NCBI GenBank assembly: GCA_016207065.1 | Contig: JACQQK010000074.1 | Coordinates: 1-61,235, forward strand | DNA: 61,235 nt | Direction: 5' to 3' | Origin: Nitrospinota bacterium | Lineage (GTDB): Bacteria; Nitrospinota; Nitrospinia; Nitrospinales; JACRGP01 | Shown here: one piece after another, positions 54,595 through 61,235 of the stretch | Numbering within the stretch: position 1 is the first letter of the stretch | Layout: each line of letters starts with the position of its first letter | Position numbers and translations under genes: made by a program | Notes under the pieces: generated by a model | What the model was told of the DNA's origin: nothing | The model's input: the letters and a program-made list of their open reading frames with translations, nothing else | Databases searched by the model: none

Positions 54595-55692
54595 TCACTC
54601 CCTGACGGAGACGGAAGAAGGGCCTTTCAAGTAAAGGGAGCCCGTCGGCGTCCGGAAAAACTTTTCCAGGGGGATATCCTCCTGTTTCAGGAATCCGCGA
54701 GAGGGGAGATCGCCGCCCGCGACCAGTTCCAAAACCGCGCAGACGGAGGCGGCGGTCGTCCAGGAGATGGCCTTCCAGGACTCGCCGGCGATTCCCAGAG
54801 GATAATAACTGCGGACGAATTCCTCGCGCGCCTGCTTGCCCTTCCGCCGGCCTTCCACCGCCGCGTGGACGTACACCACGTCGTCCTTGACAGGGGGTTT
54901 GGCGTTGACCAGGATTTCGCCGGCGCGCTTGCGTTCGTCCCTCATATGCAGTTCGTTGAAGAAGAAGCTCATCAACTGGCAATGACCGGGATAGCGGATG
55001 GTTTTGTAATTGAGGTTCGAGACTTTCCCCTCGAATGTCTCGCACATCGTCCCCAGTCCGCCGGAAGTGGTGAACGCCTCCAACTGCACGCCGTCGATGA
55101 CGATGGTCTCCAGCCCTTCCATGGCGGTGATCTTGGCGCGCTTGCCGTCCTTGATGACGTCGCAGTCGTTGAGATACTCGTTGACCACGCCCTCCGGAGA
55201 CCAGTTGAACGCATACCCCAGAAGACCGCGGGGGTGCTGGGGCAAGGCCCCGACCCGGAGCTCGATGCTTCTCAGGCGTTCAAACTTTTTCGTCAGGTCG
55301 GCCCCCGCGACGCTGATGAACCCTGGCGCGAGACCGCACTGCGGGGCCATGACCCCTTTCGCGGAGGCCGAAAGCTCCCGCACCGCCTGGGTGGTCGCCA
55401 CGTCCTCGGTCAGGTCAAAATAATGGCGGCCCGCGGAATGCGCGGCGCGGGCGACGCCGAGGTTCAGATGGTAGGGAAGGCAGGTCACCACGGCGTCGTG
55501 TCCATTCACCGCCCGGGCAAGGGCCTTCGCGTCCGAAACGTCGCTTTTCCTCACGCCGAAGGGGACGTCCCCGTGGGTTTTCGAGTCCAGTCCCGAGACC
55601 CGGTAGCCCGCCTCGTGCAAAAGGATGGCCGCCAATTTGCCGACCTTCCCCAAACCCACCACAAGAACGGATTCAATGATTTTCCCGCTCAT
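54595..55692 (-). CDS. Saccharopine dehydrogenase-like NAD(P)-binding protein
   Basis: 365 residues. The N-terminal Rossmann fold is SVLVVGLGKVGKLAAILLHEAGY. Later motifs KGVMAPQCGLAPGFISVAG and WSPEGVVNEYLNDCDVI are characteristic of the saccharopine dehydrogenase/carboxynorspermidine dehydrogenase superfamily; GLGTMCETFEGKVSNLNYKTIRYPGHCQ continues it. The reaction would be NAD(P)-linked reductive or oxidative chemistry on an amino-acid-type substrate. The neighbours do not define the pathway. It has the typical family length (about 365-410). Confidence 0.88.
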   Translation of the reverse strand: MSGKIIESVLVVGLGKVGKLAAILLHEAGYRVSGLDSKTHGDVPFGVRKSDVSDAKALARAVNGHDAVVTCLPYHLNLGVARAAHSAGRHYFDLTEDVATTQAVRELSASAKGVMAPQCGLAPGFISVAGADLTKKFERLRSIELRVGALPQHPRGLLGYAFNWSPEGVVNEYLNDCDVIKDGKRAKITAMEGLETIVIDGVQLEAFTTSGGLGTMCETFEGKVSNLNYKTIRYPGHCQLMSFFFNELHMRDERKRAGEILVNAKPPVKDDVVYVHAAVEGRRKGKQAREEFVRSYYPLGIAGESWKAISWTTAASVCAVLELVAGGDLPSRGFLKQEDIPLEKFFRTPTGSLYLKGPSSVSVRE

Positions 55693-55789
55693 CGCCTGAA
55701 AGTTCCTCCCATCGCCCGATCGGACTCCGCGTTTCCGGTTTATATTTTAGACTATCCCAAAAAACAATCAACAGAAGTCCCAACGGGGT

Positions 55790-56392
55790 TCAAACCCTTC
55801 CGGCGGACCACCGCATGACAAACCAGGCCCAGACGCCGAGCATTCCTGCCCAGCCCGCGACGCGGGTCCGTCCGGCGATGACCGTGTCCCGGTCTATCAG
55901 GTTGAAACGGAAGAACAGGTTGCGCCAATCGTGCGCGTCGTCCCCCAGCCCGCCGATCAAGGGCATGACCAGCGCGCGCGCGTCCGCCATGTAAACTGCG
56001 ACGTCGAGAAAGTTTTCGAACGTCCAGAACGCGCCGAAAGCGAAACCGGCCGCGTCCCGCCGCCACCAGAACGAAAGCGCCGCGGCCAGCGGGACCAGGA
56101 CCTGGTTCAGGCTCCCCCCGAAAACAGTCAGGGTTTCGTTGCCGAATATTCCGAAAATCCAATGCCCGGCCTCGTGGAACACGAGGTTGACGTTGTGGAC
56201 CAGGAACAACACGACCGACCGTTCCCCCAGCATGTCGCCCGTCGTCAAGAGATAGACCATCAATCCAAACCCCGACGACAGACCGAGCATGGCCGGGGTC
56301 GATACGGGATTCCACGGCATGGCGGAACGTTCGCGAAGGGTTTCCCAGATACCGGCCGGAGCATTCGAAGGACCGGGAGATTTTGCTTTCAT
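55790..56392 (-). CDS. Integral membrane protein with HEAGH motif
   Basis: 200 residues with about four hydrophobic segments (LSSGFGLMVYLL, VVLFLVHNVNLV, VLVPLAAALSFWW, WAGMLGVWAWFVM). HEAGHW at 73-78 lies at the end of the second helix and matches the HExxH zinc motif of M50-type intramembrane proteases, with a possible third ligand in the later FENFLDVAVYMADA/DDAHDW stretch. It is much shorter than site-2 proteases and lacks a PDZ domain. It may be a peptidase-like membrane enzyme or only resemble one. Confidence 0.65.
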   Translation of the reverse strand: MKAKSPGPSNAPAGIWETLRERSAMPWNPVSTPAMLGLSSGFGLMVYLLTTGDMLGERSVVLFLVHNVNLVFHEAGHWIFGIFGNETLTVFGGSLNQVLVPLAAALSFWWRRDAAGFAFGAFWTFENFLDVAVYMADARALVMPLIGGLGDDAHDWRNLFFRFNLIDRDTVIAGRTRVAGWAGMLGVWAWFVMRWSAGRV

Positions 56393-56508
56393 GCCCGCTT
56401 TCCATTAAATTAGAGGAATCTGGTGGGTCGGCAAACTGCGGATAGCGACCTTGAAGTTTGGATCAGACAAATGGGCTGTATCCGGGTCCGCGACGAAAGC
56501 GAAGGTCC

Positions 56509-56670
56509 ATGACGAAAAACAAACCGCGCAAGAAAACCAAAAAACCGAACCCGTCGGCCAAGGCTTTGGCCAGCGGCCGGTACCGGCAACGGCGGGTGGA
56601 GTCCCGGAAGGTTTACCGGCGGCCAAAACAAAAACGCGTTTCACTGAAGGAGACCCAAAGCGACGGTTGA
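56509..56670 (+). CDS. ArfA-like alternative ribosome-rescue candidate, small basic protein
   Basis: 53 residues, strongly basic. After a Lys-rich head (MTKNKPRKKTKKPNPSAKAL) comes KALASGRYRQRRVESRKVY, followed by RRPKQKR. ArfA proteins share an A-L-x3-(L/Y)-F/Y-R-x-R-V ... K-(G)-x-Y-x-R pattern, and this sequence follows it, although the usual KGKGSY is RKVYRR. If right, it would recruit RF2 to stalled non-stop ribosomes (prfB is at 24.9 kb). Copy C of the dispersed repeat follows the stop closely. Short length makes the call uncertain. Confidence 0.5.
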   Translation: MTKNKPRKKTKKPNPSAKALASGRYRQRRVESRKVYRRPKQKRVSLKETQSDG

Positions 56671-56699
56671 GGAAACCGCCGGCTCCGGCGCCTCGCCGG

Positions 56700-56813
56700 C
56701 CAGCGTGACGCTGGATCCAACTCCGCCTCCGGCTGACGCCGAGGGCGGGGGGTTGCATTCCGGCGATCGCTACAGCGTCATCGCCGCGTTACCTCCGGGC
56801 GCTTGCCCGGCCG
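56700..56813 (+). repeat. Dispersed repeat, copy C
   Basis: The core CCAGCGTGACGCTGG (56700-56714) is followed by CCGCCTCCGGCTGACGCCGAG, shared with copy B, and by CAGCGTCATCGCCGCGTTACCTCCGGGCGCTTGCCCGGC, matching copies A and B. It fills the gap between the ArfA-like gene and the end of moaA. Confidence 0.7.
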
Positions 56814-56822
56814 GACGATCTT

Positions 56823-57836
56823 TCAGCCGCCGATGGCGTGCATGGCGCGCCGGGGACGCTCGAAATCGTCCAGGTTGATCTTGTGGCCGGGCTCCTTGAG
56901 TTGGACGGCGTATTGGATGGTCGCGGCGATTTCCGCGTCCGCGGCCCCCGAGCGGACCATGTCCTTGAGGTCGTATTCCGCGGTCGAGAACAGACAGGTG
57001 CGGAGTTTGCCGTCCGCCGTCATGCGGATGCGGTTGCAATGGTCGCAGAACGGATTGCTGACCGCCGTGATGATCCCGATCTTCCCCTTGCCGTCGGCGA
57101 ACTGGTACTCGCTGGCCGGGCCGATGTCGAGGGACTCGTTGACCGGGACCAGGTCGTATTTCCGTTTGACGATGGCGACGATCTCGTGGCCGAAAAGGAC
57201 CTTGTTCTTTTCCCAGACTTCGTCGGAATCGAGAGGCATGAACTCGATGAACCGGATCTCGAACCCCTCCGACCGGCCCATCTCGATGAGCCCCATGATC
57301 TCGGTCTCGGAAAAATTGCGTATGGCCACGGCGTTGATCTTTATGGATTTGAACCCGGTCTCCGCCGCGGTCCGGAGCCCTTCCAGCACTTGCTGGAGGC
57401 AGTCCCTGCGGTTGACGTGGCGGAACTTTTCTGGGTCGAGCGAGTCGAGGCTGACGTTCAGGCGTTGCAGTCCGGCCTCTTTCAAGGCCCGGGCCTGGTC
57501 CTTCAAAAAGAAGGCGTTGGTGGTCATCGCGATATCGTCGATGCCTTTTATTTTGGACAGCATGGCGACCAGGACGGGCAGGTCCTTGCGCATGGTCGGT
57601 TCCCCGCCCGTCAGGCGGAGCCGGTTGATTCCCAGGCTGGAAACGATTTCGACGATGCGCGCGATTTCCTCGAAGGAGAGCAGTTCCTTGCGGTCCATGA
57701 ACTCGACGTTGTCCGCCGGCATACAGTAAGTACACCGGAAGTTACAGCGGTCGGTGACGGATATGCGCAGGTTGACGATCGTCCTGCCCATCCCATCCAC
57801 TAACTTGGGTCTCTGGTGTTCGTTGGCGGTCGTCAT
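56823..57836 (-). CDS. moaA: GTP 3',8-cyclase MoaA (molybdopterin synthesis)
   Basis: 337 residues. MoaA converts GTP to the 3',8-cyclo intermediate of the molybdenum cofactor using two 4Fe-4S clusters. The N-terminal radical SAM motif is DRCNFRCTYCMP (C31, C35, C38). The C-terminal cluster uses C264, C267 and C281 in NPFCDHCNRIRMTADGKLRTC. The C-terminal GG required by this enzyme is present (MHAIGG). Length fits. It is monocistronic in this window; the other moa/moe genes lie elsewhere. Confidence 0.96.
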   Translation of the reverse strand: MTTANEHQRPKLVDGMGRTIVNLRISVTDRCNFRCTYCMPADNVEFMDRKELLSFEEIARIVEIVSSLGINRLRLTGGEPTMRKDLPVLVAMLSKIKGIDDIAMTTNAFFLKDQARALKEAGLQRLNVSLDSLDPEKFRHVNRRDCLQQVLEGLRTAAETGFKSIKINAVAIRNFSETEIMGLIEMGRSEGFEIRFIEFMPLDSDEVWEKNKVLFGHEIVAIVKRKYDLVPVNESLDIGPASEYQFADGKGKIGIITAVSNPFCDHCNRIRMTADGKLRTCLFSTAEYDLKDMVRSGAADAEIAATIQYAVQLKEPGHKINLDDFERPRRAMHAIGG

Positions 57837-58182
57837 ATGCAGTCGCTCAGGCTTTACTTTCCGGCGGTTTACGCAAGATCGTTGCCCCGGAAAGGCGAAG
57901 CCATCCCCTTCCTTTTTGCATGGTTGAACCTGTAACGGTCATTATAACCCTTTCGCCGGGTTTTGCACCTGAATAGTTGACGCCGAACCGCCCCCTCTCC
58001 CCCTTCCTCATTAAGAATCATCGAATAGGCCAAATTCCTATATTGAATAAGAAATATCTTTAATTAATGCCAAAACAAAGCTATTATATCGGCTCTTGGA
58101 ATATCGACGGCGAAAAAAAGACGAAAACCGTCCTTTAGCCTTGTAAGCGGCCACAACTCATTTCATTGTCCAGGAGCGAGTT
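57837..58182. other. 346-bp AT-rich stretch upstream of the unknown 422-residue gene
   Basis: 58010-58120 is markedly AT-rich (TATTGAATAAGAAATATCTTTAATTAATG) and probably carries divergent promoters for moaA and the plus-strand gene. No near-perfect -35/-10 pair was found by eye, and no coding frame is supported. Confidence 0.45.
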
Positions 58183-59451
58183 TTGGAGATCCAGGAAGCG
58201 CGTGCGCGGCTCAATTATTTGCTGACCTTGAATATCCGCCGGGAGGAAGCGTTCGGCCCCCTGTCCCTGGCGTTCATCAAGGAGCCGGACTTCGACAGCG
58301 TTGGCCTGTCGGCGGAGGAACGGTTCAACCTGGTCATCGCCACCGTGCAGGCGCTCGACCCGAACCCGAAACGCCACAACCTGAAGCTTGAGTTATTGCG
58401 CCGGGCCAAGGCCCTGCTGGTTCAGACGTTCTACTTCAACCATGAACTCGCCCGCCACCTGGAACAGGACATCCAAAAGACGGAAGCCGAGTTGACGTTA
58501 TACAGCGAGGCCATGCGTCCCGAGGCGCGGGCGCCGGATTGCAACCAGCATCGGCTGATCGTCCAGAGCGACGCCCCGGAATACTTCCTGGACATCGCGC
58601 GGAAACGGGCCGCCTCTTACTATCAAAACAAATACTCGCTGTCCCGGGAAGCGCGGACGGCCCAGCACTTCGCCGGTTGTCCGCGCAAGTTCGATCCGGA
58701 CAACCAGCACATCCAAAAAGAGTTCCCGGGGGCGTGCGGGCCGTTCATGAACTCCCGCGTCAACGCGTTCCACCTGATGTTCCCCTTCGACCTGAAAATC
58801 AGTCGCAAGCCGGAGGCCCCCCTGGAAGCGGGCGCGCGTATTTTTTACGCCAAGAGGGGTTATTCGTTCCCGCTCTGTTACGAAAGAGACAAGTATTGCA
58901 GTTACCACGACGGGCAGGTCGTCGAAATCCCCATCGACGACCCCCACCTGTTGTTCGTCTCCTTCTCCGCCGTCAAGGAGCCGCAGTTCAAGGGGCCTCC
59001 GGGGATGACGACGGACGTCCCGCCGCGGTTTGCCTATCCCGCGACCGTGCTCGACCGCGTCGGAACGTTGGGGACGTTCGTGCAAATCCCCACGAACTTC
59101 AAAGTATGGTTCGACGCGTCGGCGGTGTCGCTGTTGGTCCAGGGCGCGCCGGACCTGCCCGAATACGGGGCGCTCGGCGGGACGGGACTGATGATGCGCT
59201 CCCATGCGTCGGACAAGCTGGACGCCTACGTCGAATCCACCCGGGAACCCTGGCAGGAAGGGTTGAGCTTCAACTTCGTCAACGTGCACTTGCAGTTGGC
59301 TCCGGGGGTGGACACGGCGGTCGTCCCCTACAACACCCCGATCTTCACGGTCCATCCGACCCACTGCCTGCAGAACTACAACTTCGAGGACGCCCGAAAC
59401 GCGCGCGTCCGCTCCAACGGAAACGCCGCCTCATCGCTCCGCCCCGCGTGA
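58183..59451 (+). CDS. Protein of unknown family (422 residues)
   Basis: The TTG start at 58183 (MEIQEARARLNYLL) is supported by AGGAG at 58172-58176, 6 bases before it; no ATG is near. The N-terminal third is helical and charged (RFNLVIATVQALDPNPKRHN, LARHLEQDIQKTEAEL). The central and C-terminal parts look beta-rich, with many aromatic residues and cysteines (HFAGCPRKFDPDNQ, CYERDKYCSYHDG) and repeated Pro-rich turns (VKEPQFKGPPG, VPYNTPIFTVHPTHC). No signal peptide or membrane helix. I do not recognise the family. It stands alone between moaA and an AT-rich NACHT gene. Confidence 0.8.
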   Translation: MEIQEARARLNYLLTLNIRREEAFGPLSLAFIKEPDFDSVGLSAEERFNLVIATVQALDPNPKRHNLKLELLRRAKALLVQTFYFNHELARHLEQDIQKTEAELTLYSEAMRPEARAPDCNQHRLIVQSDAPEYFLDIARKRAASYYQNKYSLSREARTAQHFAGCPRKFDPDNQHIQKEFPGACGPFMNSRVNAFHLMFPFDLKISRKPEAPLEAGARIFYAKRGYSFPLCYERDKYCSYHDGQVVEIPIDDPHLLFVSFSAVKEPQFKGPPGMTTDVPPRFAYPATVLDRVGTLGTFVQIPTNFKVWFDASAVSLLVQGAPDLPEYGALGGTGLMMRSHASDKLDAYVESTREPWQEGLSFNFVNVHLQLAPGVDTAVVPYNTPIFTVHPTHCLQNYNFEDARNARVRSNGNAASSLRPA

Positions 59452-59747
59452 GGGCAGGCCCCACGCATTCCTCCGTCGGCGCTTGAAACCCGGCGCGAAG
59501 CGCCTCCCCCAAAAAAATTTACAGGCATGATTCAGGCCTCCTTGTCTCGCGTTCCATCCCGCCGCGCGCAAAAATGTATTTTCACCTTGCTGTACGGGGC
59601 GTAGCCCGCGAATATCCGGCGCTCCGAAAATATGCTATGATTGGGCGAATTGCAAGAAACCCAAGAGCGGGGATTATCAAAAACCACTCTTTTCCCATCA
59701 GATGAAATCCATAAACAGTCTCAAATCCAATTTTTAGAGGTGTCCAG
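59452..59747. other. Gene-free stretch marking a composition change
   Basis: The first half has the GC-rich composition of the genome; from about 59640 the DNA turns AT-rich, continuing through the NACHT gene. GAGGTG lies just before the ATG at 59748. This is the probable left boundary of an acquired segment. Confidence 0.45.
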
Positions 59748-61163
59748 ATGACATATACACCACATGAATTTGAGGATGAGGTTAGGCGAATTGCGCGTCT
59801 ACTTTGGCCAGCAGGAAAATATGGCGGCTCAGAAATGGTTGATGGTCAGGAAAGAGATGGAATTTTTGAAACAGAGGATTTTTTTCATTGTGTTGAGTCA
59901 ACTATCTCAAGGCAAAAAGATAAAGCAGAAAAGGATTTTTGCAAATTAGCTAAGTTAACAAAGAAATTGAATGGAAGGCGTGGAAAATTTGCAAAAGGGT
60001 GGTTTGTAACTTTTGAGGAGCCCACTGCGGAGCAAAGATCCGTTTTTAAAAGTAATAAAGAACCGAGATTAACAATATGCTCGTATGACCAATTCCGATC
60101 AAAATTGGCGGACATAACAAACTATCTTAATTTAAGACAAAGTTATCCTTTTGGAAGTCTCGAAGACCCAGAGACAGGAGAGAAAAATTTTAATTTAAAA
60201 TATATTCCATTAGACATTTTGGATCAGTCGGGAGCTCCTGTTCGGCTTGAGAATTTGAAGGAAAACCTTGGAGATGGAGGTAGGGCGATTTTAACTGGAG
60301 ATTATGGTGCGGGTAAAAGTGCTACAGCAAAAGATATTTTCTTACATCTAGCGAATAAATTCAGGGAAAGAAAATCCCTCCAATTTCCTTTATTATTAAA
60401 CTTGCGGGATCATCATGGACAAAATAATCCTGTTGAAGCAATAGAGCGTCACGCCAGAAACATTGGGTTTGCCGACCAATCTTCCCTTGTTCGAGCTTGG
60501 AGAGCGGGGCATTGCGTGCTTTTGTTGGATGGGTTTGATGAAATAGCATCGGCTGGATGGTCTGGCAAAGTCAAGCGTTTTCGTGACTTAAGATATCAGT
60601 CGATGGAATTGCTCCGGAAAATTATTGGCGAGACCCCGAAGAGCAGTGGCGTCTTAATCACGGGAAGAGCCCATTTTTTCGACTCAGACCTTGAATTAAA
60701 GAATGCGTTAGGAGGGCTAGGGAATTTTAAAATTTACTCATTAGCGGAATTCAGCTTGGAGCAGGTGAAGGAATTTTTGAAGGGTTGGGGATTAAATACC
60801 GCCGTTCCCGAATGGTTGCCAACCCGGCCACTACTTTTGGGTTATTTGGCCACAAAAAATTTGATCGCTATTGAAGGGGAAATGGGAGAAGAGGTCTCCA
60901 GTCCAGTTATTGGCTGGAATATCCTTTTAGAGAAAATATCAGAAAGAGAAGCCAAGATTGAAGCCGGGATCGATCCTGGAACCGTACGAAATTTAATTGA
61001 ATCTTTAGCAACCATGGCCCGTGTATCGGTGGATGGTCTTGGCCCATTGAGTGCGGATGAAATAATTGATTGTTTTAAGGATGTCTGTGGGCATCGGCCT
61101 GATGACCGCGGAATAGTAGTGCAACAAAATTTCTGTAAAAGCGTTTGCCTCGATGTTGGATAG
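59748..61163 (+). CDS. NACHT NTPase with N-terminal nuclease-like domain, probably truncated
   Basis: 471 residues. The N-terminus (1-125) resembles a restriction-type nuclease domain: GGSEMVDGQERDGIFETEDFFHC and VESTISRQKDKAEKDF (D37, E50). The NACHT NTPase follows, with Walker A GDYGAGKSATAKDI (about 184-197), Walker B CVLLLDGFDEIAS (D261) and ITGRAHFFD. Such proteins serve in bacterial immunity, with a nuclease effector released by NTPase-driven assembly and a C-terminal sensor. Here the frame stops soon after the NTPase region, with no sensor domain. Its AT-rich composition differs from the rest of the window, which suggests transfer. The hairpin beginning at the stop (61161) suggests an interruption at the edge. 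Confidence 0.85.
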   Translation: MTYTPHEFEDEVRRIARLLWPAGKYGGSEMVDGQERDGIFETEDFFHCVESTISRQKDKAEKDFCKLAKLTKKLNGRRGKFAKGWFVTFEEPTAEQRSVFKSNKEPRLTICSYDQFRSKLADITNYLNLRQSYPFGSLEDPETGEKNFNLKYIPLDILDQSGAPVRLENLKENLGDGGRAILTGDYGAGKSATAKDIFLHLANKFRERKSLQFPLLLNLRDHHGQNNPVEAIERHARNIGFADQSSLVRAWRAGHCVLLLDGFDEIASAGWSGKVKRFRDLRYQSMELLRKIIGETPKSSGVLITGRAHFFDSDLELKNALGGLGNFKIYSLAEFSLEQVKEFLKGWGLNTAVPEWLPTRPLLLGYLATKNLIAIEGEMGEEVSSPVIGWNILLEKISEREAKIEAGIDPGTVRNLIESLATMARVSVDGLGPLSADEIIDCFKDVCGHRPDDRGIVVQQNFCKSVCLDVG

Positions 61164-61207
61164 CCTGAATCGGAAGGAGCCCGTAGGGCGACTGAAGATA
61201 CAGGCTA
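61161..61207. repeat. Imperfect long hairpin at the NACHT stop
   Basis: TAGCCTGA (61161) pairs with the closing TCAGGCTA-like arm (CAGGCTA, 61201-61207); inside, ATCGGAAGGAGCCC and GGGCGACTGAAGAT pair over 9 of 14 positions around GTAG. The TAG of the arm is the stop codon of the NACHT frame. It could be the end of an insertion sequence or a repeat, but the window ends 28 bases later. Confidence 0.5.
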
Positions 61208-61235
61208 TGCGGCCTTTTCCTTCCCGGTCTTTTGG

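Noticed and set aside
61161..61207. attC site of an integron
   Set aside because: The R'/R'' boxes (RYYYAAC / GTTRRRY) are absent; only a generic imperfect hairpin is seen.

Overview
The window (about 58-60% GC over most of its length) looks like a chromosomal segment of a Gram-negative, free-living bacterium with a large signalling and surface-glycan repertoire. A deltaproteobacterial or Nitrospinota-like lineage would fit the mix of an Ech-hydrogenase-related (Ehr-like) complex, PII, LarE, MoaA and many PAS/GAF kinases, but no rRNA or other marker here fixes the taxonomy. No tRNA or CRISPR array was seen.

Layout. 1-340: remnant of an IS630-type transposase next to a truncated DUF559 gene. 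447-5963: two sensor kinases and a GDPD on the minus strand, divergent from a CheY-like regulator. 6003-9529: terminator, PII-like protein, YggS, ProC, a structured RNA candidate with its own promoter and terminator, a small membrane protein and LarE. 10039-12968: convergent SGNH hydrolase and MBOAT acyltransferase. 13499-24914: B12/radical-SAM protein, two GT4 glycosyltransferases, a thymidylate-kinase-like protein, an LPG-synthase-type membrane protein, a divergent RtcB, a large membrane protein, an RNase-Z-like hydrolase and prfB with its programmed frameshift. 25208-38782: a long glycan/acyl-decoration locus (radical SAM/SPASM, PIG-L deacetylase, hexapeptide acetyltransferase, MaoC, SDR, FkbH-type HAD protein with TPRs, acyl carrier protein, two GT2s, an ArnT-like protein with TPRs, two methyltransferases). 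39093-46253: a six-gene membrane complex resembling hydrogenase-4/Ehr. 46304-51734: GIY-YIG protein, small hypothetical gene, and an overlapping kinase/regulator/hybrid kinase trio. 52053-57836: glgB, YchJ-like, saccharopine-dehydrogenase-like, a HEAGH membrane protein, an ArfA-like peptide and moaA. 58183-59451: a large protein of unknown family. 59748-61163: an AT-rich NACHT NTPase gene that stops early, at a hairpin near the window edge.

How it fits together. The 25.2-38.2 kb run has the parts needed to build, modify and transfer sugars and to make an acyl group on a dedicated carrier protein; the 13.5-22.8 kb genes are probably part of the same surface-glycan economy. The Ehr-like complex keeps its antiporter-like membrane arm and the four cysteines of its small subunit, but the large subunit has lost three of the four NiFe-binding cysteines, so it is unlikely to be a hydrogenase. 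Both window ends carry mobile-element or foreign-looking DNA, and a dispersed repeat with a CCAGCGTnACGCTGG-type core occurs at least three to four times.
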